Below, in pieces: positions 1 through 25,800 of a stretch of DNA of 64,000 nucleotides. A program made the translations under genes and the position numbers. Within the stretch, counting starts at the first letter, position 1; every line of letters begins with the position of its first letter. The notes under the pieces are model-generated. The model was given only the letters and a program-made list of their open reading frames with translations. It did not search any database and was not told where the DNA came from. Source of the stretch: Maea johnstoni (lineage: Eukaryota > Annelida > Polychaeta > Spionida > Magelonidae); contig OZ012686.1 in the NCBI GenBank assembly GCA_963942565.1, forward strand, positions 57,565,987 through 57,629,986, read 5' to 3'.

Positions 1-593
1 GGGCATCTCCATTTATAACTGTTGCCATCATCGTTTTCTTTAATGAGTCTAGAAAGCTTTCTCTTTTACTGTTATTACTTTTGCAACTTGTTACCTTCTT
101 TAAAAGATGTTTAAACGTCTACAGTTCTATTGTTTATGATTTTTTACTCGGAATATAATTGTTATCATATTGACTGTATTCTGCGTAACATAAAATTATT
201 TTGATACGACTATCTATCCTATATTCCGTATTGCTTAGGTTGACTGATTACCTCTGTACCTGAAAATGACAGGTCATCGTGTTAGTTTTCAAACCACAGA
301 TGGTCAAAGTTTGTGAAATAGGACTTTTTGGGGGCATCTCCATTTATAACTGTTGCCATCATCGTTTTCTTTAATGAGTCTAGAAAGCTTTCTCTTTTAC
401 TGTTATTACTTTTGCAACTTGTTACCTTCTTTAAAAGATGTTTAAACGTCTACAGTTCTATTGTTTATGATTTTTTTCTCGGAATATAATTGTTATCATA
501 TTGACTGTATTCTGCGTAACATAAAATTATTTTGATACGACTATCTATCCTATATTCCGTATTGCCTAGGTTGACTGATTACCTCTGTACCTG
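1..593. repeat. Tandem repeat, period about 331 bp (two copies, the second partial)
   Basis: The sequence starting GGGCATCTCCATTTATAACT at base 1 begins again at base 332 and stays nearly identical until about base 593, where the copies diverge after CTCTGTACCTG. The few differences include TTTTTACTCGG against TTTTTTTCTCGG and GCTTAGG against GCCTAGG. The first copy may extend left of the window, so the array could be longer. No coding potential was seen. It could be a satellite or a local segmental duplication. Confidence 0.9.
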
Positions 594-1827
594 TAGCTAC
601 CTGTGGCGTACTGAGACTTGTTGAATTAATCCTGTTTTCATCTACTACTCATGAATAATCAATCTCGCGAGACTCATTGCGTGACTTAGATGACGAACTC
701 TTGCACGAGATCTTAGAGGTTTCGACAGCCTAGCGCCGTCTCTTTATTTCTCTCCGCCCCTACTCTAATCGGGTAATTGCAGTGATGTGTTGCTGCACAT
801 CAAGGCCTTCCTTGTAACAAGTGATCGCTTTGTTTATGATCCTAAAATGTCAGATCCTTGCAATAAGTTCTGCAAGAGTCAGTGATAACTAAACATGATA
901 ATAATTTGGAAAATGAAAGCTACGTGTTACATTAAAAACATCATTTTGTGAGAAAATAATGATATTACGACAGAGGTGCTTTTATATATTGCACACCATT
1001 TGTGATTAAAAGATAAAGCCTTAGAAAAATAACACCATGGTTTGACGACTAACATATTAGTTCAATGTTATATACTAGTATGTGAGTTTCAGAAAGAGCC
1101 AATAGAAGATATTAGTAGCTTAGGTTCTATTGGATGTTGTTATACATTCAGATATAAAAAAAATGTTTAAAACTCATTTCATGTTCAAAATATGCACTTT
1201 AGTACATATAGAAATGCATATCATCTAGGCAGTGTGTAACTGCTGATTATGCTAGAGTACACTTGAACAATTTGGAGTTATCCGTCTATTTCTATAATGT
1301 TTAAGATTTTAATTCCAAAGACCGTAGTATTTTCTTTTCATAATGTCCATTATTTGGCCAACGTTTATCCCTAGATATAACCGCAGTGCGTATATCACGC
1401 GAATGGACTATTTGGCATTATTGATAAGGTGCAGTTGGTGGCCTAGAGAGTTGCAACTGGGCTCGAGGGCCGCGCTGAACCGCAGAACTTAGGATTCCAT
1501 AATGGATGCCAGAATGGCAATGTTGAATTCTCATAGCACCTTCACAAGTATTGGTTGACTTTTTATTTTTGTTATTTGTTAAAATAGCTAGGCGTTTTCC
1601 GTATCTAGATTAGGTAAGTCATCCCACAAGGCATTCGGAAATTGAACAATGCAAGTTGCAAGTCTCAGACAATCAAGCCTAGATATACAACATGGGTAAT
1701 AAATGAAATGAATGCGCATTTGCATATTCATTGTTCTCTAAGTAATTAAAATGCATATAACATATAAAAGCAAATAATGACAGTTGCCCTGCATGATGTA
1801 TAGTCTTATTTGTTTACTGTTTGTCAG
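594..1827. other. Non-coding stretch upstream of the first visible LRRC74 exon
   Basis: I see no exon with matching phase and leucine-rich-repeat coding here, so this is probably an intron of the LRRC74-like gene or its 5' flank. It holds one TCTCGCGAGA palindrome at 663-672, a motif known as a core-promoter element in animals, next to a locally CG-richer patch (about 660-780). Otherwise it is AT-rich and featureless. Confidence 0.5.
663..672. promoter_or_regulatory. TCTCGCGAGA palindrome
   Basis: A perfect 10-bp palindrome in a short CG-richer patch. The same motif next to a CRE marks some animal promoters, and a second copy lies at 16306-16315. Whether it starts the LRRC74-like gene is unproven: no first exon can be seen downstream. 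Confidence 0.3.
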
Positions 1828-14325
<12,498 letters not shown>

Positions 14326-14571
14326 GTGAAAGCCCCTGTTTATTCCAAGCAGATTGGGTTTCAGACAGACTGCGAAATACAATATATATGATTGAACAAG
14401 TAATGCCATACACGCTGCCATTGCTAGGTTTACTAATAATATTTAGATAATTCTACTTCTTTTAATGCTTAGTCTGCTCCTGTTAATTCTACTACTACTC
14501 CTGCTTACTGCTAAGTATATAACTCTGCTTCTGCAGCTTTTACTAATACTATCATAACTTTCATTCTTTAA

Positions 14572-14573
<2 letters not shown>

Positions 14574-14663
<90 letters not shown>

Positions 14664-14695
14664 GAGAGAGAGAGAGAGACACACACATATATATG

Positions 14696-14736
<41 letters not shown>

Positions 14737-14745
14737 TATATAAAA

Positions 14746-14820
<75 letters not shown>
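14574..14820. repeat. (TA)n microsatellites with a short (GA)n insert
   Basis: There are two long TA runs (about 14574-14652 and 14697-14818), separated by a GAGAGAGAGAGA/CACACA patch. They start 250 bp downstream of the LRRC74 stop codon. Confidence 0.95.
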
Positions 14821-14822
<2 letters not shown>

Positions 14823-16289
14823 ACATGTGAGTGTTTGAAAGTGTGTGCGTGTGTATATAAAGGCTTACCTGTAATTATGATATTTCATATTTCCTTAGCT
14901 TATCTATTGGTTGTGATTCTATATTAAGAAATCCTTGTGAAACAAAATAATGTTATTTTGGTAAATAGTTGTAAGAAAAACACTAAATGTATCAGAAACC
15001 GGGTATGTAAAAATAATCTACTTTAAAATACAAAATGCACCAGTTATATGTTTATGTACAAATTGTATAATTTATTGCAGATTCTCATAAATGTGTACAA
15101 AGCTTACAAAGAGGTAAACGTGTATATAAGAACATACATTTATTTAGAAATCTCCATAAAATCTTCATATGGAATGTTTATTATGAATGATATTACCAGC
15201 TACCCACAATAGCACTGGTAAAAATAACAATGCTTTTAAAAGGTCCTTTCTAAAACTTGATATGGAATGATACTCGGAGTAACTGCAAAATAGCAGCCAT
15301 ACCCTTCTTGTACAAAGCACATATTAGTAATTGTACTAATGCCAGAATCGTGTTGATATTAAAATAGTATTATCAAGGATTGATCTGCAAAATTTGTCAG
15401 AAAGGTCCAGATACTCATTTTCTTGGGGAACTCAATAATGGGTAAAGAAACCAGGCAGGCAATAACAACATTATTACATCAACCTCTTGTTGGGAATCTG
15501 ATCAACTCTGTGCTTTCCTCACATCATTCACTACAGAGCATCACTTGACTGAGATGGGCAGTAATGTAATAGCGATTACCCAATCAATGGGTGGAGGTCC
15601 CCTTGAGGAGTATCTTCTGAATGCCAAGACATACATGAAAATAACTAGGATAAATTGCAATATTTGGGAAAATATTTGTATAGATAGTGGTTATTATGTG
15701 ATTAATATTTCTCATTCAAAAACCTCACAAATAAAGCATTCGTCAAAAATAAATCAGGCCTTTTTCAATACGGGTATAAATGTGCTAATACATGTGGCAA
15801 TGTTTTCAAGGATCATACAATCTTCATCCAACCTATTAAATGACCCATAAGCCATATCCATTTTCAGTTAAATGAAGAGTTTACTAGACTTTGAATGTCT
15901 GACAAATTCATTCTTTGGATGGCCATGGTACATGAATAGTTCAAGAAGGACTTGACTGGAGTAGAGTGGCAATTCCTTAGTTCATTTAAAAAAAACGTTT
16001 TTTGGGGTTCGACATTTCTGTCCAGATTTGATTTTTCACCCCTTAACGTTTATTGCAGATAGGGTGTTTTATGATGAGCACTCGGCTCTGAGGACGCTTA
16101 CGTTGATTTGTCCAACTGATTCGTTTTCCCCGACGTCCTCTGCCAAGTATTACTTAGCAGCATTTAAATAGATAATGTCCGCCGCACAAAACACGTCTGA
16201 TTTATTCGTTTAAGTGTTAAAATTCGTTTTAACTTTCGGTTACCTCAGTCCAGACTGCAAGACTGTGTTGTGTCAACCATTTTGAATCA

Positions 16290-16316
16290 ATGACGTCACA
16301 TAGTCTCTCGCGAGAT
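16290..16316. promoter_or_regulatory. CRE palindrome next to TCTCGCGAGA: orphan promoter-like module
   Basis: TGACGTCA (16291-16298) is a full CREB/ATF site, and TCTCGCGAGA (16306-16315) lies 7 bp downstream. Both are perfect palindromes in a CG-richer patch (about 16070-16330). No first exon can be recognised on either side, so any transcript may be non-coding or spliced to exons I cannot see. Confidence 0.45.
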
Positions 16317-17148
16317 TATGGGTACAACGTCTGATTGTAAATCTCAGAATTCGTTAAAAACGGAAAGTTTTAAAGAAATAAAAACAGTGTAGTGAGTAAA
16401 AAACACCTGAAATATAATTCTTACATGATTTTTCCTTTAAATGATATCATTTTGTATTGTTGTGGCTCTTTATTTTGGTACGTTGTACTATATATTCCTT
16501 TCATTTTGATTCCGTATTTCTATATAATTCTGGGACTTACATGCAACTGCTCACGTGCGAGTCTTTCAGAAAATAAACATGGCTTCCCTTCGACTTCATT
16601 TCTAGAAGTCTTCGCGTTTTAGGCCTCAAAACGGCTTAATAAGGGACGACATTGACAAGGAAGCACACGCATTGTTTAAATACGTATCAATGATATTGGA
16701 GCCGCAGGTACGTATTAAGAACTGAAACCAAAAAGTACTTTTTGCGGCCGTTTTCGTTCCGCCTAAGAAACAGGTCGGAATGCTGCTCAACTAAAATCGT
16801 GTTAACTTCATTAGACTCCGAAGCTGGAGATAGGACCAACAGCAATAAAAACAGCCAGCAAGGAGGCTAATTCATTGGACTAGCAATTCCTATGATACCC
16901 TGTTGTAGTCACGACTAAATAAAGCTTACATGGGTGATAAGTAACAGGTTGGTTCGTTCTTGAATCTTAGATACAGTGATTGACTCAAGTCTTATGCAAT
17001 AAAAAGAGTCAGTTCAACCAGGATGTGAAACTAAAATAACTATCCGACCCTATGATGAAATACTTCCTGATATCTATAAAAGGTGATCATTGAAGCTGTT
17101 AACACAGAAAAGATATTTGAGATGCTATATTTTAAATGTAACTAGATA

Positions 17149-17447
17149 CTGTAGAATGGCTCATTTTTCCATGTAACAATTTCCCCAAATTTTTGGGCAT
17201 TTCAGTTTCTAATACTTCCGAAGAAAGGACCTATTTCTTTTTTGTTTCTAATTTTCCGGTTTTAAGTAGATTTTAAGTTTTAGTATACCAAAGAGTAAAT
17301 ATTAACGGGTAAGGACAAGGATTTCTCCGTGTTTATTAAGTCCAGGCATGTACTGTATTGTTTTTTCCTGTGTTGTTTATTCCCGTTTGACAGCATTCAG
17401 GAAAATACAGTAAAATAAAACTAACAGAAAAATTAGCCATTCTACAG
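17149..17447. mobile_element. 299-bp MITE with TA target duplication
   Basis: The ends CTGTAGAATGGCTCATTTTT and the complement of AAAAATTAGCCATTCTACAG form inverted repeats of about 20 bp with one mismatch. TA flanks both sides (17147-17148, 17448-17449), which suggests a Tc1/mariner-type mover. There is no transposase. Confidence 0.75.
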
Positions 17448-19266
17448 TACTGACTGGTCCAACTGACAGTGGAAAAGAAATTGAAATATTACCACATCAA
17501 AATGAGTCTCAAGTACAACTAAATATATGTGATGTAATAATGTACAGTTGAAAATATTCACAACAATAATGTACACTTCCAAAATATCCACTGTTTAACT
17601 CTTCATCTCATCACTGATGAAATAAGATGGTTTGAAAGATAGACAAATAAACAAAAATCAAAATCATATAAAAAAAATAAACACCAACAGGATTATCAAC
17701 TAAATACTTCTAACAAATCGACTCCTAAGCATGATTGATAACTTTGTGAATGCTAAACTGCATAATACCTTCAATTTTCTTTCAACAGATGAATCCAACA
17801 AATATGCAAGGGAAAAATAATGACTGAGTGTATTATTATACGGTGCTGCCACCTTTACCGCATGAAACATACTAATATTAATAACACAATTTATCAATCA
17901 AATGTGGTGATACTGAGCATATCTACAAAACATAACAGTTGGGTTCAATTCATTACAACTCTTTGTCATGACTTTCATCAACTCATCCATACTTAAAGTG
18001 TCAAAATATAAACACCCTGAAGACTGGTGAGTAGACAGAAATGATTCAATACAAGTGAATTTCTTATGCTAGAGATAGCAGCAGTACATTCTATGGATGA
18101 GTAAAGATAAAATGGAAATAAATAAAATCTTGCCATGATAATTCTGAAGAGTCCTTAGTCTTTGATCAAATGTCAATTAAATGCTAAAGTTTCCAATAAA
18201 GATGTACAAGGAGTAAAAATTATAACGACGGTAGCAATAAAAATGATATGCTGTTGGCTGATGCAGGGAACACATTTAAAATTCAATTGACCGGTATGCC
18301 TGCATTATTATGAAATATTCTATGACATGTTCAATGTCATATCCAAGGTGTTGTTGTCACATGTTCTGATACATGTATTTATTAGATGAATGGGTTATTA
18401 GATCAATGCCCATACCTTACATGTAACAAAACCTGCAATGGATGAGACTTCTTCATACCACAATATTCATACCGGGAATACAAACCATCCATCTTCTTTT
18501 TCACATTTGTTTTTTTAACACTAGTTGTCATGCCTATGGTTTAGGATATGGAATGAATATACTCGAAGCTGTTTCGAAATGTACCAAAAGCAACCTTAAC
18601 AATTAAGAGCATCTATAATCTGTGAATATATCAAGTGTTAGCAGCATCAGTTTTTACCCCTGTAGTTAGTATTACCAGTTACATTTGTTTATTCATTTGA
18701 ATATTTGGCAGTTAATGACAACTGTGACACCCTACTACAAAAGTTACAATTTAATGGCTTCATAAAATCTTAACCTCAATACCCCTCTATCTAAAGACTA
18801 TTCTTACAAACCTATGTATGTAAGGCAACGTTACTGGCTCATATATACATGTTTATACATCAGAAGTATCAAAATATTATGTACAGTAAGATTGTCCACA
18901 ACCAAAAATCCAAAAGAGAAGGCTCTTAATTGTTCAACTAGAAAAAGCACTCAAATAAACTCATTCAAAGACTCAATTTCAGAATCCTTTATATAAGGAT
19001 ACTTAATGATATAACTTAGTTTAAATGTGAGCAAATCGCATTTTGTTTAAGGAACCAAGCATACCTCATTTAAGGGATTCTATTTTACACATGTGGTAAT
19101 AACCTCAGAAAGTTCCCAAGGGAAATTATGTTGCGAGTTATAATAGAAGAAATATTGTTGTTACTGATTGCATGGTTTACTGTTATACAGTTAGAGCAAT
19201 CTAATATGCAAATTAACAGGTAAAGCTGGATGGAATGCCTTGATAACTGACTGATAATGATAAGCT

Positions 19267-19593
19267 TTAACCCATTCATGCCTGGAGTTCCCTTTGACAG
19301 ACAACCTCTGAATATCTCATACTTTTGAAAATAACTTGAAAATAAATCATCGGTGCAAAGACATTTAAACCATGTTTATAAGGTGAGTTCCAACACACAA
19401 ATATTTTTACAAAGATGCTTTAGTTAGATGATAGATAGATACACAGTAGACAAAGTAGACAGACCTTTTTTGGGAGACTACCAACATGAATGGTGAAATT
19501 GATTCAATTTGTTCATGCCTATACCAGCCAGAAAAAAATCTAATGATTTTTCATAAAAGCATCTCTTGGCCACTGTAAGCGTTAATGGGTTAA
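19267..19593. mobile_element. MITE of the AACCCATT/AATGGGTT family
   Basis: It begins TTAACCCATTCATGCCTGGA and ends GGCCACTGTAAGCGTTAATG then GGTTAA. The outer bases are inverted repeats. The internal CATACTTTTGAAAATAAC is shared with other copies in this window. Confidence 0.7.
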
Positions 19594-19807
19594 GTTAATA
19601 TCATAAATACCAACACTTTTAATAGAGAACTTTAATGCACAAATGGTTTTAACTCACAAGCCTGCTGAGTGACCAGATAGAGGCTGATTTTAAGAGGGGG
19701 ATCATACGCAAAGTACGATCACATGCTATGGTCCAGCCATTTTCAGTTATACGTTCTAGTCAGTTCTGGTCAGTGCAAATGAGTTAGGATTGATTTTGCT
19801 CAGTGAA

Positions 19808-22800
19808 TCACACAGCTGTTCCAGAGGGTTCGTCCACCTCTGCTATCTCAGCATAGGGGGGCGGGGCCTGCTCATCCTCATTCGGCAAATAGTCACGAGA
19901 GAAGAATCTTGGGGAGTATAATTCTGAATGGCTGTATGCAGAAGCCAGAGATTCTTCAATATCGCTGGCCCAGGCGGCCGAGTCCGGCACAGATTCTGTG
20001 GGGCGAGTGGGAGGGGGAGGAGCTTGGAGGTTGAGTGGCGGCGGTACATCTGCTCTTCGTGCCAATAACGGTAAGGCGACTGCCCCTGCAGGCTCCTCCT
20101 CTTCCTCTTCATCCTCCTCCTCCTCTGTCGGTTGAGCGTGGACGGTAGGGGCATACTCTATGTCCTGGGCTGCTCTGGTTGGCTGGTCCTCCTCCTCCTC
20201 CTCCTCCTCGGAGTCGGCCTGACTGTCCACCTCGGAGGTGGGTCGGCTGGTGGAGTAGACGGAGCCCCAGTGGCTGGTCGACGCCCGCTCAGAGTCCATC
20301 GCATACTTCTTGGATGCCACGGACGCCGTATCGTCCAGGGCCAGGTCCTCCAACGCCTCCAGGTCAGTGATAGCCGGGGCATTGCTGATCACCACCGGCC
20401 TAAACACAAACACAGGAAAATAAGGGAAAGGATTGATAACAGTGAATGTCAAATATGTAGCAAAATTGTATCAACCGCTGATAGAAGTGCTGCCATCTAT
20501 ACAAAGAATAAGTAAATACTAAACTAAACAGAATTTATTCCTCATACTACTGAAACTTTGTAGGTGCTTTGAGGCACATGTGAGAATGAGTTACCTGAAC
20601 CAAAAACAAAGCTTTGACCATAGTCCCTTGACCTACACGCATCTTGGTGCACAAGTGGTCTGACATCTCAAGATACACCTTATCAAATAAAATTACATTT
20701 GAAAAATATTTGCATCATCATGCATTTATAGTTGCTCCCCCAAGGTGAATATCAAAATAGACATAAACTAGGCGTGATGTTATCTTGAGTTGTGGTATAT
20801 CATTGAGATTCAGGGTCATAGTATTAGCCAGCAGGGCTTCTGTGTGTCATTACCCAAACCCTCAAAAACCACCCTTAGGGACACCCAAAGTATTTTGTGA
20901 GGAATTTCTTTCAATATCAAATTCAAACATATAATTGAATTTATCTCACCTCAATATAACTCCCATGGCATTGTATATGAATATTATACCTTTTAGTATA
21001 TTACAATTTCCCTTAAAAAAATTGGATGTCCAAAGATTTCAGAATTGCCAATTTTGGGCACCCAGTTTGTAAATCCTGGGTAAGACCCTGTAAGAAGGGT
21101 ATAGTATTGAGCCTATAGGCAGGTGAGAGGTTGCCGTACCTGTTGTGGAAGACATTAGCATGTTGAAGACGAGGAATGTGATCCTTGGGCCCTTCATGAA
21201 GACTATCTGTTGGCACCGCTACAAACTGTAAAATATATATATATATATATAAATAATGAAAAAGGTGAAAGATTTGGAAAGGGAAATCGCAGGAAAACTT
21301 GGCTCCTCTTTTACCAATTAGTGCATGTAAGGCCCAAAAATTTCTGGACTAATTTTTATATCTAAATTACTCGGCAACTTCTTTCAACAGCCAGAATATT
21401 TAAAGATACCTGATTTGACCAGGCAATGTTTGGAAAAATTATCAAAAGTGAAATAGAGAACAAAGTCCATCAGAAAAATCTTTCTGTGAATGTTTAATTA
21501 AATTCAAAAGTTATTTTCAAAAGTACAATGAATCCATGAAGGCATGAAGAGGTCAATCATTCGTAGACCACCTATCAAGACAGGGTTGAAGGGTTTTCAA
21601 ATAGTTGCGTAAACATCAATACCCAACAAAATATTTCCAGAAGAAGCTCATCTAAGTTGTTGTTTTTCTAAATAGTCTCTTTGTACAAACATTGATGAGA
21701 ACATTCAAGAAAGCATGAGCTTGTAAAAACAATGGATGAGTGGGAGCATGCAACAATAGACAATAGTAACAATGGGATGCTCAGGTGGGCTAATGCAAGC
21801 ATTTTTACCATTGAACTAGCTCGCACTCTGGGCACAATAAGGTGAAGAATTTGACAAGTGGCAGTTGGAAACCAGTGAAGAATGCCACTGATTTAAATCC
21901 AGACATGACACTTTTCAGGTGTAAAGGAAAGGTGCTGTGAGTGGAAAATTGATATGCGCTTCCCTGACAAGAGACTGGGGAGCATCGCTGATCTCCCCCT
22001 TGGGACGTACCTGAGCGTGACGGAGAGTGAGTGATGTACTCCGCACATGCACACGCACAGAGCATCACAGCCATCACACGGGCCATTGAGCGCTCAGCAC
22101 ACTCAGCACGAGCAGGACTCCATTACACAGTCCCTGCACTGCCCTCTAGGGAGATATCAGAGAACTAATTTATGGAGCAATATTCATACAACACATGTGT
22201 GTTCTATGTGCTATTATGGTTGGCATTGCAAGATTTTTAGCATAAATTCATGGCCACTTGCTCATACCACATACCTTAACTTTTCAGACTTATTCAGTGA
22301 TTCAGTCTGTTACCAATGAAGGTAATTGTGAAGTCCCATTATTATGGAATCAAAATTATCTAGATATCTTCAAAACTTCTGAATAAATGTTCACAGTGAA
22401 ATTATACCTAAGTGTTGTGAACAACCCAGCTGTGGATACAAAGGGGGTTCAAGAAGTTCAACGAAAGCCCTCTTTACAATTTAAAATGTTGAGTTTCTTA
22501 ATAAGAATTGCCACTTTTCTCAGGTTTTAGCTTAAAACCAATCCAGTAGATCGTCCTCCCTGTTCAAGCAACTCCCCCCTCCTCATACAGAACAAACCCC
22601 GTACACAGAAATCCAAAGGAATGCCCTTGCTACCTTTAGGCGAAGTGTTATGAGTACAAGTGGTTGTAAACAGCGGCAGGATCTATCTTCACTTGTTAGT
22701 AGTACTAACAAGCTCTTGAGGGTGCTACACACACATGCCATGCTTGACTGCCCTGCCTGTGTAACGAGTGAGTGTGTGTCTATACTCTATACCTGCCTAT

Positions 22801-25800
22801 TTATGGGTGTACAATTATCAGTGGTGGTGAGAAATATCTGATTGCACAACGCACCCTCCTTATAGACTCAGCCTGAAGGCTTAGCCCATACATTACCATA
22901 GCACCTTGGAGGTATGGCAAAATAGACCAAATATCTCAAGAATAAAAACCTAATTTGGAAAGGTGAAAAATAATTTTAAAATAAAGTTTGTGTTTTGACT
23001 ACATAGAAACAATCTCCCTTTCACTATTTTTTAAAAATATTGCTATTTTTATTGATTAATACCAAAGATGCAAGTCAAAAATTGGAAGCAGTAAACATGG
23101 AAGGGTTAAATTTGTGAACCCTGAATAGCTAAGCAAATTTGCTAAAGATGTCAAATATAAGTATGAGAGGAAACATTAAGATCATATATTATATTAAAAA
23201 AAAAAGAAATAGAAATGGAAATGGAAAGTTGAAAATGACTTTCATTTCTGGCAAATCTCAGGACTGGGAATTTGCTTGCTGAGTGATGGCATTCTCTGCC
23301 TGAGTGGCCCACTACACCGTGAACTTACACTGAAGTGTTTGTGGGGGGAGTCTTTGTACTTTCTGCAGATGAGGCTGCCTCGCAGGACCCTCCAGAGCCC
23401 AAAACACAGCACCACAACACCGATCACCAGCAGGATGGGCCCGATCACTGTGGGCCGTGTCTCCTGCAACAGGCTGGAGTAACCTAGACGAACAGTAAGA
23501 GTAATAACATGCAAAACAAAACAAGCACATGCAAGCAAGATAACAGGGGATACAGGCACATACTGTTAATTGTTAACTACTCATGAACATCAACTCAAAG
23601 CAACAATGGCGTGCAATTATCTAATTCTTCTGGAAGTAAAAAATGCAAACACTTCAACAATAAAATATAGATTTCCACTTCAATATTCTGCAAATGAAAA
23701 ATGAGTACAAAAGACCTTGAGTGTTAATGACCGGATTAATTACTATTCCATGAAATAGGAAACTTTTGTTTTATTGTCTTTTGAACACTCAGTAATTTCT
23801 TTCAAATAGCTACAAACTAGTCTGTTCACCCTAGGATAAACAATTTGGATATACCTATTTTCAAAGCAAATGACCTTATCAGCAATGTCACATAACAGGT
23901 TGTAGTATAGGTAAAGTTTTTTTTAATTAAATATTAGATATGAAGATAGCTTTGAAGAAATCTGATGTACTTATTAAAAAGAAAGTTGTAAATCCCCTTG
24001 GAAGAAAGAGAGCTCTCAGTAGGCCCCTTGATTGACAGGTTGATCCTGTAAAGACTGTAAAGCAGCACACAGGCCTCTCTATAAGCGACTTGCGTAGAAG
24101 CCCCCATGTGGCCAGCCATTATGTAAATCCAGATGTCAAAAGGTGCTATGTTGACCCGGAAGTACTTCCTTTCCATACAAACACATAGGATGACCAGTGC
24201 AGCTTATGCATGGTCCATCATAAATGATGTGTTTCCGGTAAAAATACCTGGATTTTGTGAATAAGCAGCAATGTCTACCGATGTAAGGATATTATGAACA
24301 TATGATGAGAATTTTGAATCCATTCAGAACCCTCATATGAGATATTATCTGTTGAAAAGATCACCCATAGGTGTTCATCTACCTTGTTTACATTCTAGTT
24401 TATCACTGTGCTGGGTTATCAGTTAACATATTGAATGCAACACATCCAAGGGTGTATTAAGGAAAATCATTCAATATTGAGCTTATCAAACATCTATTAA
24501 ATGTATTTTGCATAGATACTGTAATTTATTTTTCAATATTAAGCATTTAGAGATAGACATACTGATAAGATGTATGTATATAGACCAGAGACTTATACAA
24601 CGCATCATACTCACATAATACTAATTGTACCATAATAGCAAGCGGAAATTAAGAAAATGGGCTGGGGAATTTTGTAACTTGCATGGATATGTTCAGGGAG
24701 TGTGCAGAGGGGAGGGGGGGGGGGGGGGTGACAAAAACAAATTTATTCATAACCCCATACTTAGGATGGATTAACTCTTTAAGGCCACAGTAAGAATAGA
24801 AATTAATGGGAAATAAAAGGATAATCAGTTTCCTTCATTTTATTGTCCATAAGACAGTTTATCCCATTCACACTTAGAGTTTCTCTAGAAAGTGTCGTCT
24901 GATACTCTCATACTTTTGAAAATATCTTTTGAATAAAACAAAAATTCACAAAATATTTGAAGGAGAGTTCTTGTTTGACTTGTGATCAACATTTCTCCTT
25001 CAAATGTTTCCCAGAAAATGTGTCTGTAAGTACTAGTTAAATATTTCTTAAATCGTCAGGCCTCTTTTGGCTGCTCTGAGTGTTAATGGGTTAAGTTATT
25101 TGCTAGGTGATTAAGATTCACTGTCAAACACTACTACTATGATTATTAGAAAACAGAGTATTGTTAACACCAGGATATTTATTCACCAACACGGTCAAGT
25201 TCTGTCAAAGGGTCCAGTAAGCTCCCTTTAGGAGAAGATCCCTGCATGATCTGGCTAATATCCTTTCCCTTTCTTTCAAAGAAATGACAACAGATGCTTT
25301 CATTTCCATACAGAGAATGCTCTAGCAATAAGGTGTTCCTCATTACCACTAACCCTGTAATCTATAAAAAGCTGGGAACAGTTCACAATTTTTCAATTTT
25401 TATAACGTCTTATCAGTCAAATCATTTCTGTGTGATAACCTGACTGCTCAGTGGCTTCTACAGAACTAGTACTGGCCATGTGGAGAGGGAATTCTGCATA
25501 TAAGGGTGTACAACTATATGAAAAGGGGGATACAATATATATTGTCTTTATTCCATTGACTAAATTGCAAAGAACAGGGAGAGTAAATGATTTGATACAC
25601 ATTTGTAGCAGACATCAGATTTGATCTGGTATGAGCTTTACCCAGTGAGAAGCTGAAGGGAGTCAAGTTACACTCATGTAACAACACGAAATCTGAGTCT
25701 AATTACCCAAATAAAGTTTACAGTGTTCAACAGAATATTCCCTTGAGGTCACATTCATCTTTTCAGGAAAAGTTGATGATACTAAGTGACATTTTAAGCA

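Larger units (their letters stand above)
14326..19807. other. Intergenic stretch between the convergent LRRC74-like and membrane-protein genes
   Basis: No credible coding exon was found. It holds (TA)n tracts (14574-14820), a CRE plus TCTCGCGAGA promoter-like patch (16290-16315), a 299-bp MITE (17149-17447) and an AACCCATT-family MITE (19267-19593). Both flanking genes end here, so their 3' UTRs must lie at the edges, but I found no unambiguous poly(A) signal close to either stop codon. AATAAA at about 16376 is too far from the LRRC74 stop to assign. Confidence 0.6.
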
